64,000 nt of DNA from Rhopalosiphum padi (lineage: Eukaryota; Arthropoda; Insecta; Hemiptera; Aphididae), in contig NC_083598.1 in assembly GCF_020882245.1 (NCBI RefSeq), positions 62,843,858 through 62,907,857 of the forward strand. Direction: 5' to 3'. The stretch's first letter is position 1. The number at the start of each line of letters is the position of its first letter. Positions 1 to 10,929 of this stretch are shown here, one piece after another. Under the pieces are notes generated by a model. That model saw nothing but the letters and a program-made list of their open reading frames with translations, was not told the DNA's origin and ran no database searches. The position numbers and the translations under genes were made by a program.

Positions 1-1634
1 TTTGAAAATGGAAGAATGCTTATAACAGTTATAACTTATTAAGAAACAAATTATAAATATTTGTAATTGAATTTGTAATATGCATGTAGTATTAAACTCA
101 TATTAATAGCAATAACTATCCATATTTACGGGTATAAAACCTATATTTATACCTATAGGTATAATGATTTGTATAAATATAACAATCATGTAAATAACTA
201 AGAAAATTCTGTCTACTAGTTTCTTTTTTTTTTTTTAAATAAATATAATTTAAATTAATAGTTGTAAATGATAAATAATTGGAATCATAATTTTTTCGAT
301 AGTAGTCTAATAATTTTCTTCAAACAGTTTATTATATTATAAATGTACACAAAGAATGGTAGGGATGATAAACATCATATAGACTAGATGATACACTATG
401 AAGAAAATTAAATAATTCAGACTGTGATGGTTATATTATTTTATTTCACTAAGTGTGTTCCTATATATATTAAATATATATAAAGCGTTAGATATTTTTC
501 AATTCCAACGTTGTCGGATTTTAAAATGTCGAATAGAAGTATTTAAATGAAATTGGTATAAATGATTTGGAATCATAAAAAATAATTAGATTAAACTATT
601 GACCAATGCAACAAAAATAATATTACATAAACATGTAATAAATTAATGGCTTTAAGAAACACTTAACAATTTATTGATTTTAATTAATCTTTTTTTTTTT
701 TAGTTTTATTAATTGTAGAAATTACTTAAATTTGTTTTATTTATATTTACATACATAGGTATTAAGATTGTTACTATTATTAAATTATAGTACTTGTACC
801 TATGCAATATTATATTAATTATTTTGGGGTAAATATTTTCATTGTATATTTGTATATTATATTGTAAATTGGAATTCATTTCTGTAAATAAATATTATTA
901 TTATTTTTATGGTAGGACACTGCAATTTATAAGGTAAGTACTATATTATATTTTAATATAGTTTATTATACTATGGTTGAATGTTATAGCCTATAGGTAT
1001 TTACGATGATAAATAAAAATTAAGAATTCTTATGTATACGAGTTATATTATTGTAACTTATTATTCACCTTTTACAATATTTGTAAATTTACATTCAATT
1101 GATCAATCAGGTTATTAAAACAAGCTGAGAGGCAGCTATATTATAAAGATTTTTTTTAATAATACGTATGTGATAATTTAATATTCACTCTATATTAATT
1201 TTTGTTTTGATTTGAAATTCAACTTCAATTTATTTACGTTTATTTTGAAAATAAAACAATGAAGTTTTGAATATTTTGTATTTATTATTTATATTTTCTA
1301 TGGATAATATTAAAAATATTTTGATAAAAATTGTATACTTGCCACTGCATTAGAAGACCTACGTTATTCTCTTAGAATAGGGTCATTTACTTTTGTTATA
1401 AATATGCGTTCAATGTATTATTTGCATTGTGCACGGTGCATGGTGAATGCACCGTTGATTTCGGCGATCAACCATATACGTAAGTGTTTCCTGCCTTCCT
1501 GGTGTTTTATATACATATTATTATGTATACTAATCTAAGTACCTCCTACGTACCTACCTACATAATATTATGTCAATTTTTTGCTGTTTCTTATTATTGT
1601 GTTGTAGGGTTCTTTAAAGAATATTTATACATAC
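1..1634. other. AT-rich region, possible location of the NPC2-like 3' exons
   Basis: No complete gene is seen. On the minus strand, 1380-1500 contains open stretches with paired cysteines (CIHHAPC or, in another frame, SPCTVHNANNTLN) that resemble the middle of an ML domain, but each frame is stopped by TGA or TAA. A 9-bp inverted repeat (1433-1441 and 1447-1455) sits inside this stretch. The rest is featureless AT-rich DNA with short homopolymers. Confidence 0.35.
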
Positions 1635-1751
1635 TAGGTTTATATTTAAATACGATAGATGCGTTAATGCCTTGTGGTAATTCACATGGTTGGTTGTCTA
1701 AAGCTTCGGGACATGGATCAATAAACACATCATATACTTCACATCTAGTAT
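1635..1751 (-). CDS. NPC2-like exon 2 (start of ML domain)
   Basis: Second coding exon, 117 nt, phase 1 on both sides. Its acceptor is preceded by a T-rich tract. It carries four cysteines, including the paired DPCP and QPCEL motifs typical of the first part of an ML domain. Reading on past the GTATGT donor reaches a stop after about 15 codons, so an intron is expected here. Confidence 0.68.
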
Positions 1752-1944
1752 CTAAAATGAAGAAAAAAACAGTAATTTATCAAAAATAAAATAAGATTTA
1801 GTCGGCATAATTGTATAATTTATAACTAATGCAAGTATCAATGCAATACTCACTCCGACACATGCGAAAGTTGTGGATTTCTTCGGCATTCGCTGCACTT
1901 GCAGCAAGAATTAATCCTACTACAGTTAACACAAAAATCACCAT
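1635..1944 (-). CDS. NPC2-like / ML-domain secreted lipid-binding protein, 5' part (two exons)
   Basis: Two minus-strand exons join in phase. Exon 1 runs from ATG at 1944 down to 1854 and encodes 30 codons plus one base. It starts with a typical signal peptide (MVIFVLTVVGLILAASAANA) and ends at a GTGAGT donor. Exon 2 runs from 1751 down to 1635, after a pyrimidine-rich TTTTAG acceptor, and ends at a GTATGT donor in phase 1. After the signal peptide the protein reads NFRMCR, then VYDVFIDPCP, QPCELPQG and SIVFKYKP. This matches the opening of the NPC2/MD-2-related lipid-recognition fold: an early Cys, a PC..PC pair, an L-x-x-G turn and an alternating beta strand. Family members bind sterols or other lipids outside the cell or in lysosomes. 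About 69 residues are visible, roughly half of a normal ML domain. Later exons should lie below 1635 but could not be joined without stops, so the gene may be partial or decayed. The family call is recognition by eye. Confidence 0.72.
1854..1944 (-). CDS. NPC2-like exon 1 (signal peptide)
   Basis: First coding exon of the minus-strand ML-domain gene. ATG is at 1944-1942 and the donor GT lies at 1853-1852 (reading CGGA/GTGAGT on the minus strand). The 20-residue hydrophobic leader ends in the small-residue motif SAANA, a good cleavage site. The intron to exon 2 is only about 100 bp. Confidence 0.7.
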
Positions 1945-2429
1945 TGTGTTTCGGAATTAGTAACGTACACTAATGACTAGCACGAAAAAACTTTGAATTT
2001 AGTGCAAGTGGTTTGGTACTATTTATCATACTGTGATAACCCATGGTGAGGTTATCGTTTATAAATTATAGAGCACAATTTTTTGTATTAAAAAAGTGGG
2101 GGGATATCCAATGTATATATATAAATATATAGTTATACACACTATGAAGTATGTATAAATAGTGTATACATGTTAATACTGGTTAAATGTATCAAATTAA
2201 ACGGTGCATACTGCATAAATATTTAAAGACACTATAATAATATATGGCAGCGATTGTCACTATAGGATTTTAGAAATGGCCAAATAATAATTTTGAAAAT
2301 TACTTGCAGAACACATATATTTTTAATGGTAATGATTAAAAATATTAAATTTTATGAATTTATAATTATTATGTCGCAAAAAATTCATAGTTCATAAAAA
2401 TTATTAAATTTATTAGAATGATATTAGTA

Positions 2430-4060
2430 TGTATTTATAACAGCATTAAATTGATATTGATTTTTTATTTAAAGTTTTTTTGATGTTGATAGACGTTATT
2501 TTCTGTTTCTTTAGTCATTTTATTTATTTCCTCGGTTGATTTTGATGTTGACAACTGCAGTAAATCATACAAATGTACATCATCCCTCAAACGATTTCTA
2601 TATCGTTTTTGATAAATATTAATTTGCTAAAAGTGGCTTTGCACAAGTATGTTGAATGTTAAAATTGCTAAAAAATTAAAATTCCAAAAATTTGTCTATT
2701 AGGTACGTTATTTATTTCATTAAAAATATCTATTAATGTTATCTTCTGTTGTAAGTCTATTAATTCGCTTTTCAGCATTGCAATTAAAAATATTAATTTT
2801 AAAACCACAGATTTTCAAGACAACGAAATGTACTACGAAAGTGTTTTATATCATTGAAACGACTGTTAATTTCTTTTTTTATAGTGTCCAGTAGATCAAG
2901 AAATTGAAGATTAAGAGTTTAATTGTCAGTTTTGTTAGAAAATACGTTATTTTGTAGTTAAATCGAATTTGAGAAAACTTGAAAAATCATTATCTGATAC
3001 TTCTTCATTATTTTGAGTTTTACTTTAAATGCAAAAACCTTATTGATCATGTGCGTGATAAGTTTATTTTCTCCTTACAAATTAGTTTGAAGTATATTTA
3101 AACTTTGAGTTACATTTGCAAGAAATGCAAGTTTGTACTAGAATTTTAAAGTTTTAATTTCTGGAAATTCAGTTTTTTGTTCGTGAATAAATAAATACAT
3201 ATTTTCACAAAAAAACAAAATTCGTTCCTAGACTTAACATTTGCTTAGCCATTACACTTCAGTATATATCATAATATACCACTATATTGAGAATTTAGCT
3301 ACGAAAGAATTTCTTTAAATTTTCGGTGGTTTAAATCTTTGGCATTGTTCAAAGCAACAATTTGAATTATATTTTCTATGACAATGCTAAAATCATTTGG
3401 AAACTTTACATCGAAATTTATTAATTTTATTTTTTATAAGAGAAATAAAACCAGAATTATTTCCAATTTTTGAAAGACACCAGAGAAATTAAAATTTGTC
3501 AATTTATTCTATATATTTTTCAAAAAATGTAGATATTGTTTTAAAATAATCCATGCCACGAGTTTAATATTATTATATTTTAAACAAAATCTAATGACAA
3601 ATTTAATTGAGAAGTAGAGCTAATGTTTACGAACCAATCTAATTCTAAAGAAAAAAATTGACAGTCTACTAATTCGATTTATTGAATTGAATACTTGATT
3701 TCAAAGATGTTCAATCATACGAATATATGTAGTTATGTATAGTGTCAGATAACTACAGATTTGAAATTTAGTCATGTATTTCTTTAAAATTAGAAAATAT
3801 ATTTTAGTATTTACAACATTTTCAATACAATCTTTTAAAAGCTCAGCATCCGAAAATGGTTTCATATGTTTGGCTATCAAATGTGTTACTTCGTAAGATA
3901 CTTTGTTGCAAGTTCATTTTTATTAGAAAACCGTAACATGAATTGTTTTTCAGAAAAACTTCCTTTTTTTCATTCCATTATTTTTCTTTCTTTAGATGGG
4001 AGAGGGTAAGTTTTAGAAAATTCAGTGTGTTGAGACGTTGAGTTATATAGTGATGATTAC
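2430..4060 (-). pseudogene. Broken hAT transposase remnant (GTF2IRD2/ZBED/FAM200-like)
   Basis: The minus strand holds a string of short open segments that together resemble hAT transposases of the domesticated GTF2IRD2/ZBED5/FAM200 group. The clearest is the helical segment at about 3880-3800, reading THLIAKHMKPFSDAELLKDC, very like the IAKxxKPFxxxExxK motif of these proteins. Lower down come a segment near 3480-3420 resembling the GxNSGFISLIK stretch and a C-terminal-like segment at 2590-2500 (DDVHLYDLLQLS). Multiple stops and frame changes separate them, so it cannot be expressed as one protein. It is the probable coding core of an old DNA transposon whose end lies near 4900-4995. Confidence 0.6.
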
Positions 4061-4254
4061 TATTAATGATATGGATTAAATAATAATCTTTAAATTCATT
4101 ATCGTACCTACACATATAGGTAACCAATGATTCAATAACAATAAAAACGATAAAATAAGCAAAAATAATTATAGATAAGATAAATATAAGTTATTGCATA
4201 TAACATTACACTGAAACCAAAAAAATACGTATTTTATTTTATTTACTCTATTTA

Positions 4255-4888
4255 GGGGTGTTGACCAGTTGCCTTCAACGGCTGTTTTTGGCATTTTAAT
4301 AATTAACCAGTTGCCCTCAAACTAATGTACCAGTTGCCCTCATATATTATTATATACTGTAAAATAGAGGAGGTAAATATCTAAATAATAATCATAGTAT
4401 ATAAAAATGGTAGTAATTGTATTAATAATAATAGCTCACCTGGTACAAAGAAAGTATTTTACCAGAGTGTGTAATTTTAGACGCGTTTAAGTATATTTAT
4501 TATTCTATTGTACCTATTCATATTATTTTTATAAATTTTACCTATCATTTTATACTATTTTTTTATGTTATAATTTACATTACCTACTTATCTTTATAAT
4601 ATATATATAATTGTAAATATTTATGTTTTTTTATCATTTTATACTATTTTACCTATTCTGACAAATTACATTATTCCACTTATAATTATTGTATTTATCC
4701 TTTAATTACCTATAAGTATTATTATTACTTACATATTTACCTCTTCTATTTTATGGATTGGTATTATAATCATCTATACTTACCTATAACAATATGTGAG
4801 GACAACTAGTACATTTTATTTTAGGTAGTTTGGGGGGGGGGGCATTGGTATAAAAAAAGGTACTTTTGAAGGCAACTGGTACCCGCCC
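4255..4888. mobile_element. PIF/Harbinger-like MITE (about 634 bp)
   Basis: Imperfect terminal inverted repeats: the left end starts GGGGTGTTGACCAGTTGCC, and the right end read in reverse starts GGGCGGGTACCAGTTGCC; both continue TTCAA. The element is flanked by TTA on both sides (4252-4254 and 4889-4891). A 3-bp TTA duplication and GGG-starting ends are hallmarks of PIF/Harbinger elements. Extra copies of the CCAGTTGCCCTCA motif lie just inside the left end. No transposase reading frame is present, so it is non-autonomous. Confidence 0.62.
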
Positions 4889-4891
4889 TTA

Positions 4892-4997
4892 TTCAGTTTT
4901 GAATTTTAGAATTTACAACAATTTAGTTTTATTGCGGGCTGCACAAAATTTGTTCAAACGCCACATGTGGCCCGCAGGCCACATAAAGTAGGTACCT
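4892..4997. repeat. hAT-type element end (GC-rich 'gcggcc' block), copy 1
   Basis: A block rich in GTGGCCCGCAGGCCAC-type sequence, with GGCTGCACAAAATTTGTT. An inverted, diverged copy of the same block is at 9905-10010. Such blocks flank hAT elements of the kind whose broken transposase lies at 2430-4060, so this is probably that element's end, separated from it by the Harbinger-like MITE. Confidence 0.5.
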
Positions 4998-5021
4998 AAC
5001 GTTTTAACCTATATCCTATAC

Positions 5022-5365
5022 CAGGGGTGGTCAACTTTAATAGACTTGTGATCGACCTCCGAGATTTTCTAGGTTGTCGCGATCGACCAAAAAAAAAAAA
5101 AGGTTTTCAATAAACAAAAAATATATTATATGTTCATTGTTCACGCGTGTTACACTTCTTTTAATCGATAGTTGTGTATAATCCCGTTTTTAATAGTTAT
5201 TTATTGTTTTTTTCTAAATATAATTTTTATATTCGTAGGATATACAAAGATATAGGTATAATTTGACTAATAAAAAATATTTTAATTGTTTACTGAAAAA
5301 AATTCAAAAATTTAAGAAAATGCGAAAGCGAAAGGGTGTCGCGATCGTCTGGTTGGCCACCCCTG
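5022..5365. mobile_element. hAT-type MITE (344 bp)
   Basis: The left end CAGGGGTGGTCAACT pairs with the right end (AGT/GGTTGGCCACCCCTG read in reverse), 13 of 15 matching. Flanking 8-mers TCCTATAC (5014-5021) and TTCTATAT (5366-5373) match at 6 of 8, both differences being C/T transitions, as expected of an aged 8-bp hAT duplication. GTCGCGATCG motifs occur near both ends. No coding capacity. Confidence 0.72.
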
Positions 5366-5373
5366 TTCTATAT

Positions 5374-7157
5374 TATAGGTAGTAGATACCAACGTATCGT
5401 ACACTAATTTGGATATAAATACGTAAGTACGTTAGTAAATAAATATATTATGCCCACCTGTTTAGGATTTAGAATTTATTTAGAAGGCATATCCAGTAAT
5501 ATATAATATATGGTATATACATATAATATATAGTGTACAAATTATATTATATATTTATTATAAATAAGTCGTATATTATCTTGCAGAATACTTATTTTAG
5601 AAAACACATAAGTTTGTCAATTTAATCAAAATATTAAAACACGAATATCTAGTCAATAGTAATTTAATAGCTATTGTCGATATGGAAAAATAAAATACTA
5701 CATTTTATCGGTTTGAATCATTTTTTTCATTATTAATTGTAGTGATTTTGACACAGGTTCGATTGTTTTTAATCAATAGACAATAACAAAATTGTCAAAA
5801 TTGTATCAACCTGTTATGCATTATTTAAAAAAAATCAAGCTTATTCATCTTCACCTAGTAAAATCACTTAGTAATAGTTACATTTTATTGAATAGATTTT
5901 TAAATTCGTTCTCCGATTACCAAGAAATTCTCTTATACATACGAAAGATTCACAATCACAACCATTTAAAATTAAAAAAAATAATTTTATTAATTTTATG
6001 ATTTCTTACATACTAGAAATATAGGTACTTATAACATCTTTTTAATATGGTCTTGAAAAGTATAACTTTTCATTTTATCTATAAAGATAAATATTTTAAA
6101 TGTTGAAATAGTAATTAGTAATTACTTACAACATATACAATTATATTTATTTAAGCATAATGTTTTTTTCTGAAATCGTTTTATTTACGAATTGCATAAT
6201 AAAAATAATATATAGAACTTTATTATGAGTCATTTATAACAACTAAAAATTGTTATTAAATTATAAGAGGGTATCCTTATCTATTTATAATTTTATCCAC
6301 TGCACATGCACTCATCTAAAAATGTTTTAATCTTTTCCTAATAGGTTGTCAAAAGTTTAAAATATATGTTTTATCTTGGCGTTTACCACTCAATCACTGT
6401 ATATAAGAACACTTTCAGGTCATAGTTTTTACTATATTTAATGATTCCGTTTAGTTATGACTTATTATGACTTATGAGTTAGGTATAACTTATGCTCATT
6501 AAAAATGAATATTATATAGTACCTAGATACTTCGCATGACGTTTAATTTACTCTATATGTTCGATATATAAGGAAAATTTTTAAATAGACTTATGCATTA
6601 AAAAGAATTTATTATTTTTATTTTTAGGTAATTAATATAACCATTTGTTATAGTTATTATTTAGATGTGTATCGACGTATCGTAACGATATATTTGCGTT
6701 GTATAGGTAAGTAAATTTATAATAATTGCTTTTCAATAAGTTTTTTTTATAGTTATATTCATATCTGTACCTATACGGAAATATATAATAAAAAAATGTA
6801 TCAACATTTGTTTTTATTCATTTAAAAGATATTGCGTCACAATTTACTCTTATAGCGTCTTGAAGGAATACCCTACATGGAAATGCAGTTTTTGATTTAG
6901 TGAATTGGTATGAATAATAGTCTAATATGGAATTTCTTTCTTTCAAGAAAAAAAAATGAATAGCTTCTTTGTGTATGTACTGTCATTATTTTAAGATCTT
7001 TACGGAGTGTATATTTGAAATAAAGGGAAGTGTATTGGTTAATTTTCTAAAAATCAATACTTTGAAAAGTCTGAATTTTATTTTATTGAGCTTTCCTAAT
7101 ACTTCTCCTTATTTCCATAAATTAATTCCAAATTCGGATATTAAAAAAATTTTGACT
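5374..7157. other. AT-rich intergenic DNA, nothing recognised
   Basis: Only short chance reading frames (for example 5792-6001 and 6969-7160). No splice-linked exons, repeats with clear ends or RNA genes were recognised. Confidence 0.5.
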
Positions 7158-7292
7158 TAGTGGCGTAGCCAGGGGAGAGCTGGGGGGGGGGCTGCAGCCC
7201 TCCCTATAAAATATTAAGAAAATTTAAAAATTATTTCAATTTTGAATGGTCTATAAAAATCGCAACAAAAATCTTAAATTGTGTTTATATAC

Positions 7293-8119
7293 TAGAGATG
7301 TTCCAGGTAGATAATTTGTTATAAACCTACTGTACTGAGTACTGGCCGAGTAAAATTTTTAATACTAACCGAGTACCGAATACTGACCGAGTAAAATTTT
7401 TTTTTTTAAACACTTGGTATTGACTATTGGGTATTTAATAAATAATAGTTAATAATTATTAGTTAAGCAATTATAATATACTACTTAGCCAACCATAGAA
7501 AGAAACACTATTGAGTATTAATAGTATTAACATAAAATATAAAAAATAAAACAAATAAAATTATAATAGGTATTATTAGGTACCCCGTCAGTAATTAATA
7601 ATATTATTATAATACAATAAAAAATATATTTTAAAATTTATTTATATTATGGTGAACAAATAAAAGTTGTTCAGCATTCTGAGGCTAGATTATTACCTAA
7701 TAATTTATTAACCTGTCATTTCTGACATGTACATAGGTAGCTTGCTCGCAGTTGTATTTTCCCCAAATTCATAGTGCCTCATAATAGGAAATAATTAAAA
7801 ATAGATTTATCGATAAACAGCCACTTTGCTACTATTCCAATAAGGAAAAATATTGCATTGCGAAAATTAGTTGTGTCGTACTGTCGTGTGAGCGAATCTT
7901 TTTACGGAGTCTACCGAGTAAGAGCCGGGTAAAAATGTAGGTATTACGCCGGTACCGAGCAAGGACCGGGTAAAAATGAAGGTATTACGCCGGGTACCGA
8001 GTAAATGCCGGGTAAAAATTTAGCATTACGACGGGTACTGGGTAAGAACCGAGTCTTAAATATGATATCGAGTACCTACTCGGCCATCGAGTAATTGCCG
8101 GGTACTCGGAACATCTCTA
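7293..8119. mobile_element. Nested hAT-type MITE with TAGAGATGTTCC ends (827 bp)
   Basis: Perfect inverted ends: TAGAGATGTTCC at 7293-7304 and GGAACATCTCTA at 8108-8119. The flanking 8-mers TTATATAC and GTTTATAC match at 6 of 8. The interior has subterminal tandem repeats near the right end built on GCCGGGTAAAAAT and ACCGAGTA units (7910-8070), and looser copies of GACCGAGTAAAATTTTT near the left end. No transposase frame is present. Confidence 0.7.
7910..8070. repeat. Subterminal tandem repeats of the 7293-8119 MITE
   Basis: Three degenerate copies of a roughly 60-bp unit. Each contains a GCCGGGTAAAAAT-like motif, a GGTATTACG-like motif and an ACCGAGTAA-like motif. In hAT elements such subterminal repeats are usually transposase-binding sites; that role is inferred here. 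Confidence 0.6.
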
Positions 8120-9164
8120 GTTTATACCATATTTTCAGGAAAGTATTGCTAAAAATATTTTGGGCAAAATATGTAATATCTCTAGGTAAATAATCAAAAA
8201 AAGGTGGGCAAGTGGATATCGCTCTGCTGTATAGTAGACACGGAAATCCGATGAGTAGGTCACTATAAAGAATGTGTGAAATTTGAATGCAATGACAGGT
8301 ATCATTGTATACCTACGAAAACGGTTATGAAAGGAGATGATTTGTAAGTCTAGGATAATATTAGTAGGATATATTATATTATTACCTATATATTTAAATA
8401 TATGTAATATGTATATCGTTATTTTATTCGATTTCGTACGCTCATAAATTTTTTTTTATATTGACGCTGGAGTTTTTTTTTACTGTTATTTGAAGAAAAA
8501 ATTATGGAGAACTTTGCATTGAGTTTTTTAACCTTAGATATAAATCACAAAAATTGTATGAATTTCAAACTTCAAAATTCCTTGCAAATTTTCGCGATTT
8601 TGACATATTTTGTAAACATTTGAACTTTTAATGCTTATAAACAAGAATTGTGACTAACGATTTTTGATTTTTTTTTTACTACATTAAGAACAACTTATAA
8701 ATTATAATAAACCTTGTATTAAATTTTAAAGATTTTTTGGAAAGCCAAATTTTTATTAAAATTTTACTATCACAAATGTACATGTACTACAGTAAAACTT
8801 CAAGTTTCTTCTGTTATCTTTTATTAGTATATAGTATATAAGTACTATAGTTTATAAGTATATTTGTTTCTAAATGTGCAAAAAAAGCATATTTAATTTG
8901 AATATAATAGTCAAACTTAAAATAATATAACTTAAGTTTAAAAACTCTTTAAAGTAATTAATACTATTTTATATATTAATAATGATACACAATTTCTTTA
9001 TTTACTTACATATTTTTAACATTATTGTATGGCCCCCGAGTAGCACCCCCCCCTTGTAAATGACTAATAACGCTAAAGGTGGGCATAATATACTTATTGT
9101 GTATTATTTATCATATCTAAATTTCGTATACAATACGTCGGTACAGTTTAAACGTAATTAATTA

Positions 9165-9305
9165 ATATCAGAGCCGTGTCATCATAATTTGGCGCCCGGG
9201 GTAAAATTGAAAATATTCGCTCCCCTTCATTAACTAACCTAACTTTTTGGCGCCTCCTTAAAACTTGTATAAGGGGGGCCCCCATGACCCTCCTACAACA
9301 CAGGT
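9165..9305. repeat. Transposon-end fragment (GGCGCCCGGGG block)
   Basis: An unusual GC-rich patch in AT-rich DNA containing GAGCCGTGTCATCA, TTGGCGCCCGGGGTAAAA, GGCGCCTCCTTAAAA and a run of G and C, resembling ends of hAT-type elements. No matching partner end or duplication was found. Confidence 0.35.
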
Positions 9306-9904
9306 TTGATTAATAAAAACTACGATGATTTATAATAGTTCCTTTATGGAGAGGGGTTTAATTAAATATATGCTTGTAGCCTTGTAGGTAGGGTTTTAAA
9401 ATTTCATGAAATATTTAATTTCAATTAAAATAAAATATAAATTATTATATCTTTAAGTTTATAATCACGTCAACTTGCAAGTGAAATATTTCAAATTTAA
9501 AACCTTACTTGTAGGTATGTAATATTATATATTATATTTCGCACTACGCCACTATTCATAATAAAATATAATTTTATAAAATAAATTCCAGTCGTCTCGA
9601 TTTTTTCATCTATTACTTAATCAACAGTAATTTCAACTTCCCTATGAATGTTTAACCTGGCCAATCCCTTTAATCTTTTCTAAAACAAAAAATTATTACG
9701 ATTTAAATCTTCTTCGTAAAATTCAGTTAATTTTTTTAATTCTTCTTTTGTAGAATTTTTGTCATTAATTTTTATACTTATTATAGTAATAAGTTATTAG
9801 GTATTTAACTATACTGTAGGAACATGTATCTGTTTTTTTTTGCTTTAGGAGAGGGTACAGTACCTACTCCTGAGCCCCCTGTGAATATGCTACTACTATA
9901 GTCT

Positions 9905-10010
9905 ATAAGTGTTAAAGCGGTCCCACTATATGGTTCACAGGCCGCATGTTGCCTTTTAACAAATTTTGTGCGGCTCACATTAAAACTGAATTTTATATTC
10001 TAAAATTCGA
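9905..10010. repeat. hAT-type element end, inverted copy 2
   Basis: Read in reverse, this block shares long stretches with 4892-4997, including GAATTTTAGAAT, GCACAAAATTTGTT and a GCGGCCTG core, with many point differences. It appears to be another copy of the same element end in opposite orientation. Confidence 0.5.
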
Positions 10011-10078
10011 CTTTCTACACTTTAAGAATAAATAAAATAAAATATTTATTTTTCGTCTTATTATAGGTACCTAAGCAA

Positions 10079-10243
10079 AAGTGACGTGCTCAGCTGTTTT
10101 GAAAGTGGGAGGAGGGATATGCATTTTTGACTTGTCATAGACCCTTAATTTTTTTTATGTAGATAATATATTATTACAAACAAATCCAAAGGCGGGATAT
10201 GACACTCTGTCACCCTGATCCCCCCCTCGTGAGCACGCCACTG
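10079..10243. mobile_element. Short hAT-type MITE (165 bp) with near-perfect duplication
   Basis: The left end AAGTGACGTGCTCA and the right end TGAGCACGCCACTG (reverse: CAGTGGCGTGCTCA) pair at 12 of 14. The flanks share TAAGCAA (10072-10078 and 10245-10251), a 7-of-8 duplication. A C-rich tract lies inside the right end. Non-coding. Confidence 0.65.
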
Positions 10244-10611
10244 GTAAGCAATATCTTTAATTTATTTTATCTTATTATTCGTATATCTTAAACATGAGCA
10301 AGGAACTTGTAGATTAAATTGTTTCACTGTATGGTGACCCACAAGTAATTTTCAAAATTTATAATTGCCTCTTTCCTAAATCCTAGCGGGGATTGTTGGG
10401 TTAATGGAACACACATTTTTTTCGAAGCGTTGTGATGTTACATTTTAATCCCGATTAAATTATGTTTTTTTTAATATCATGCATAAATCATTTATTGTAG
10501 TTAATTCATAATTGTAAATTTGTCATATTATTTGTATTATAATATTAGCATCGGTATTGTATAATCGCTCCCGCGCTTAAATAACGACGATTATCGACCT
10601 TGCCAACACGA

Positions 10612-10693
10612 GCTGCGGTGTCCGAGTGGTTAAGGAGTTGGACTCGAAATCCAATGGGCTCTGCCCGCACAGGTTCGAATCCTGTCCGCAGCG
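10612..10693 (+). tRNA. tRNA-Ser (anticodon CGA)
   Basis: An 82-nt intronless gene. The acceptor stem GCTGCGG pairs perfectly with CCGCAGC, followed by discriminator G. The D-arm begins TGTCCGAGTGGTTAAGG, which is also the A box. The anticodon stem TTGGA/TCCAA encloses loop CTCGAAA with anticodon CGA at 10645-10647, reading UCG codons. A long variable arm (TGGGC-TCT-GCCCG) is the serine class II hallmark. The T-arm is ACAGG-TTCGAAT-CCTGT and holds the B box. A TTTTT run at 10703-10707 is the expected RNA polymerase III terminator. No CCA is encoded, as normal in eukaryotes. Confidence 0.97.
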
Positions 10694-10702
10694 ATACGAA
10701 AC

Positions 10703-10707
10703 TTTTT
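10703..10707 (+). terminator. Pol III terminator of tRNA-Ser
   Basis: A run of five T residues ten bases after the tRNA 3' end, the usual RNA polymerase III stop. Confidence 0.8.
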
Positions 10708-10929
10708 GTCGGTTTTCTCGAACTTTCTTCTCGTTAACCGATACACAGCGATCTGTTTGTGTCACACGATTACCTAAGAAACGTCTCGTCAGCTTTACGG
10801 TGGATCTTTGTACTCATATGAGGGAAATTGTGTACCGATTTTGTTGATTTTTTTTGTGACGCGTCACTCCTACAACAAAAACTATACCACAGGCATCGTA
10901 CAATAATTTCTCAATTAGTTTTGCATTGG

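Larger units (their letters stand above)
7158..9076. mobile_element. Degenerate hAT-like element with a nested MITE
   Basis: The left end reads TTAGTGGCGTAGCCAGG followed by a G-run. The right end, read in reverse, gives TTAGCGTTATTAGTCATT followed by a long G-run and GGGGGCC. These look like worn versions of the common 'AGTGGCGTAGCC' transposon ends with G-rich subterminal tracts. A second element (7293-8119) is inserted in it. The stretch 8190-8900 resembles high-copy non-coding repeat sequence typical of aphid genomes, which is a recollection and not a search result. Confidence 0.38.

Noticed and set aside
1484..1789. 101-residue plus-strand frame
   Set aside because: It starts at GTG, overlaps the minus-strand NPC2-like exon 2, and has no recognisable motif, so it is an antisense shadow.
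10577..10847. Small frames on both strands over the tRNA-Ser
   Set aside because: They simply read through the tRNA gene.
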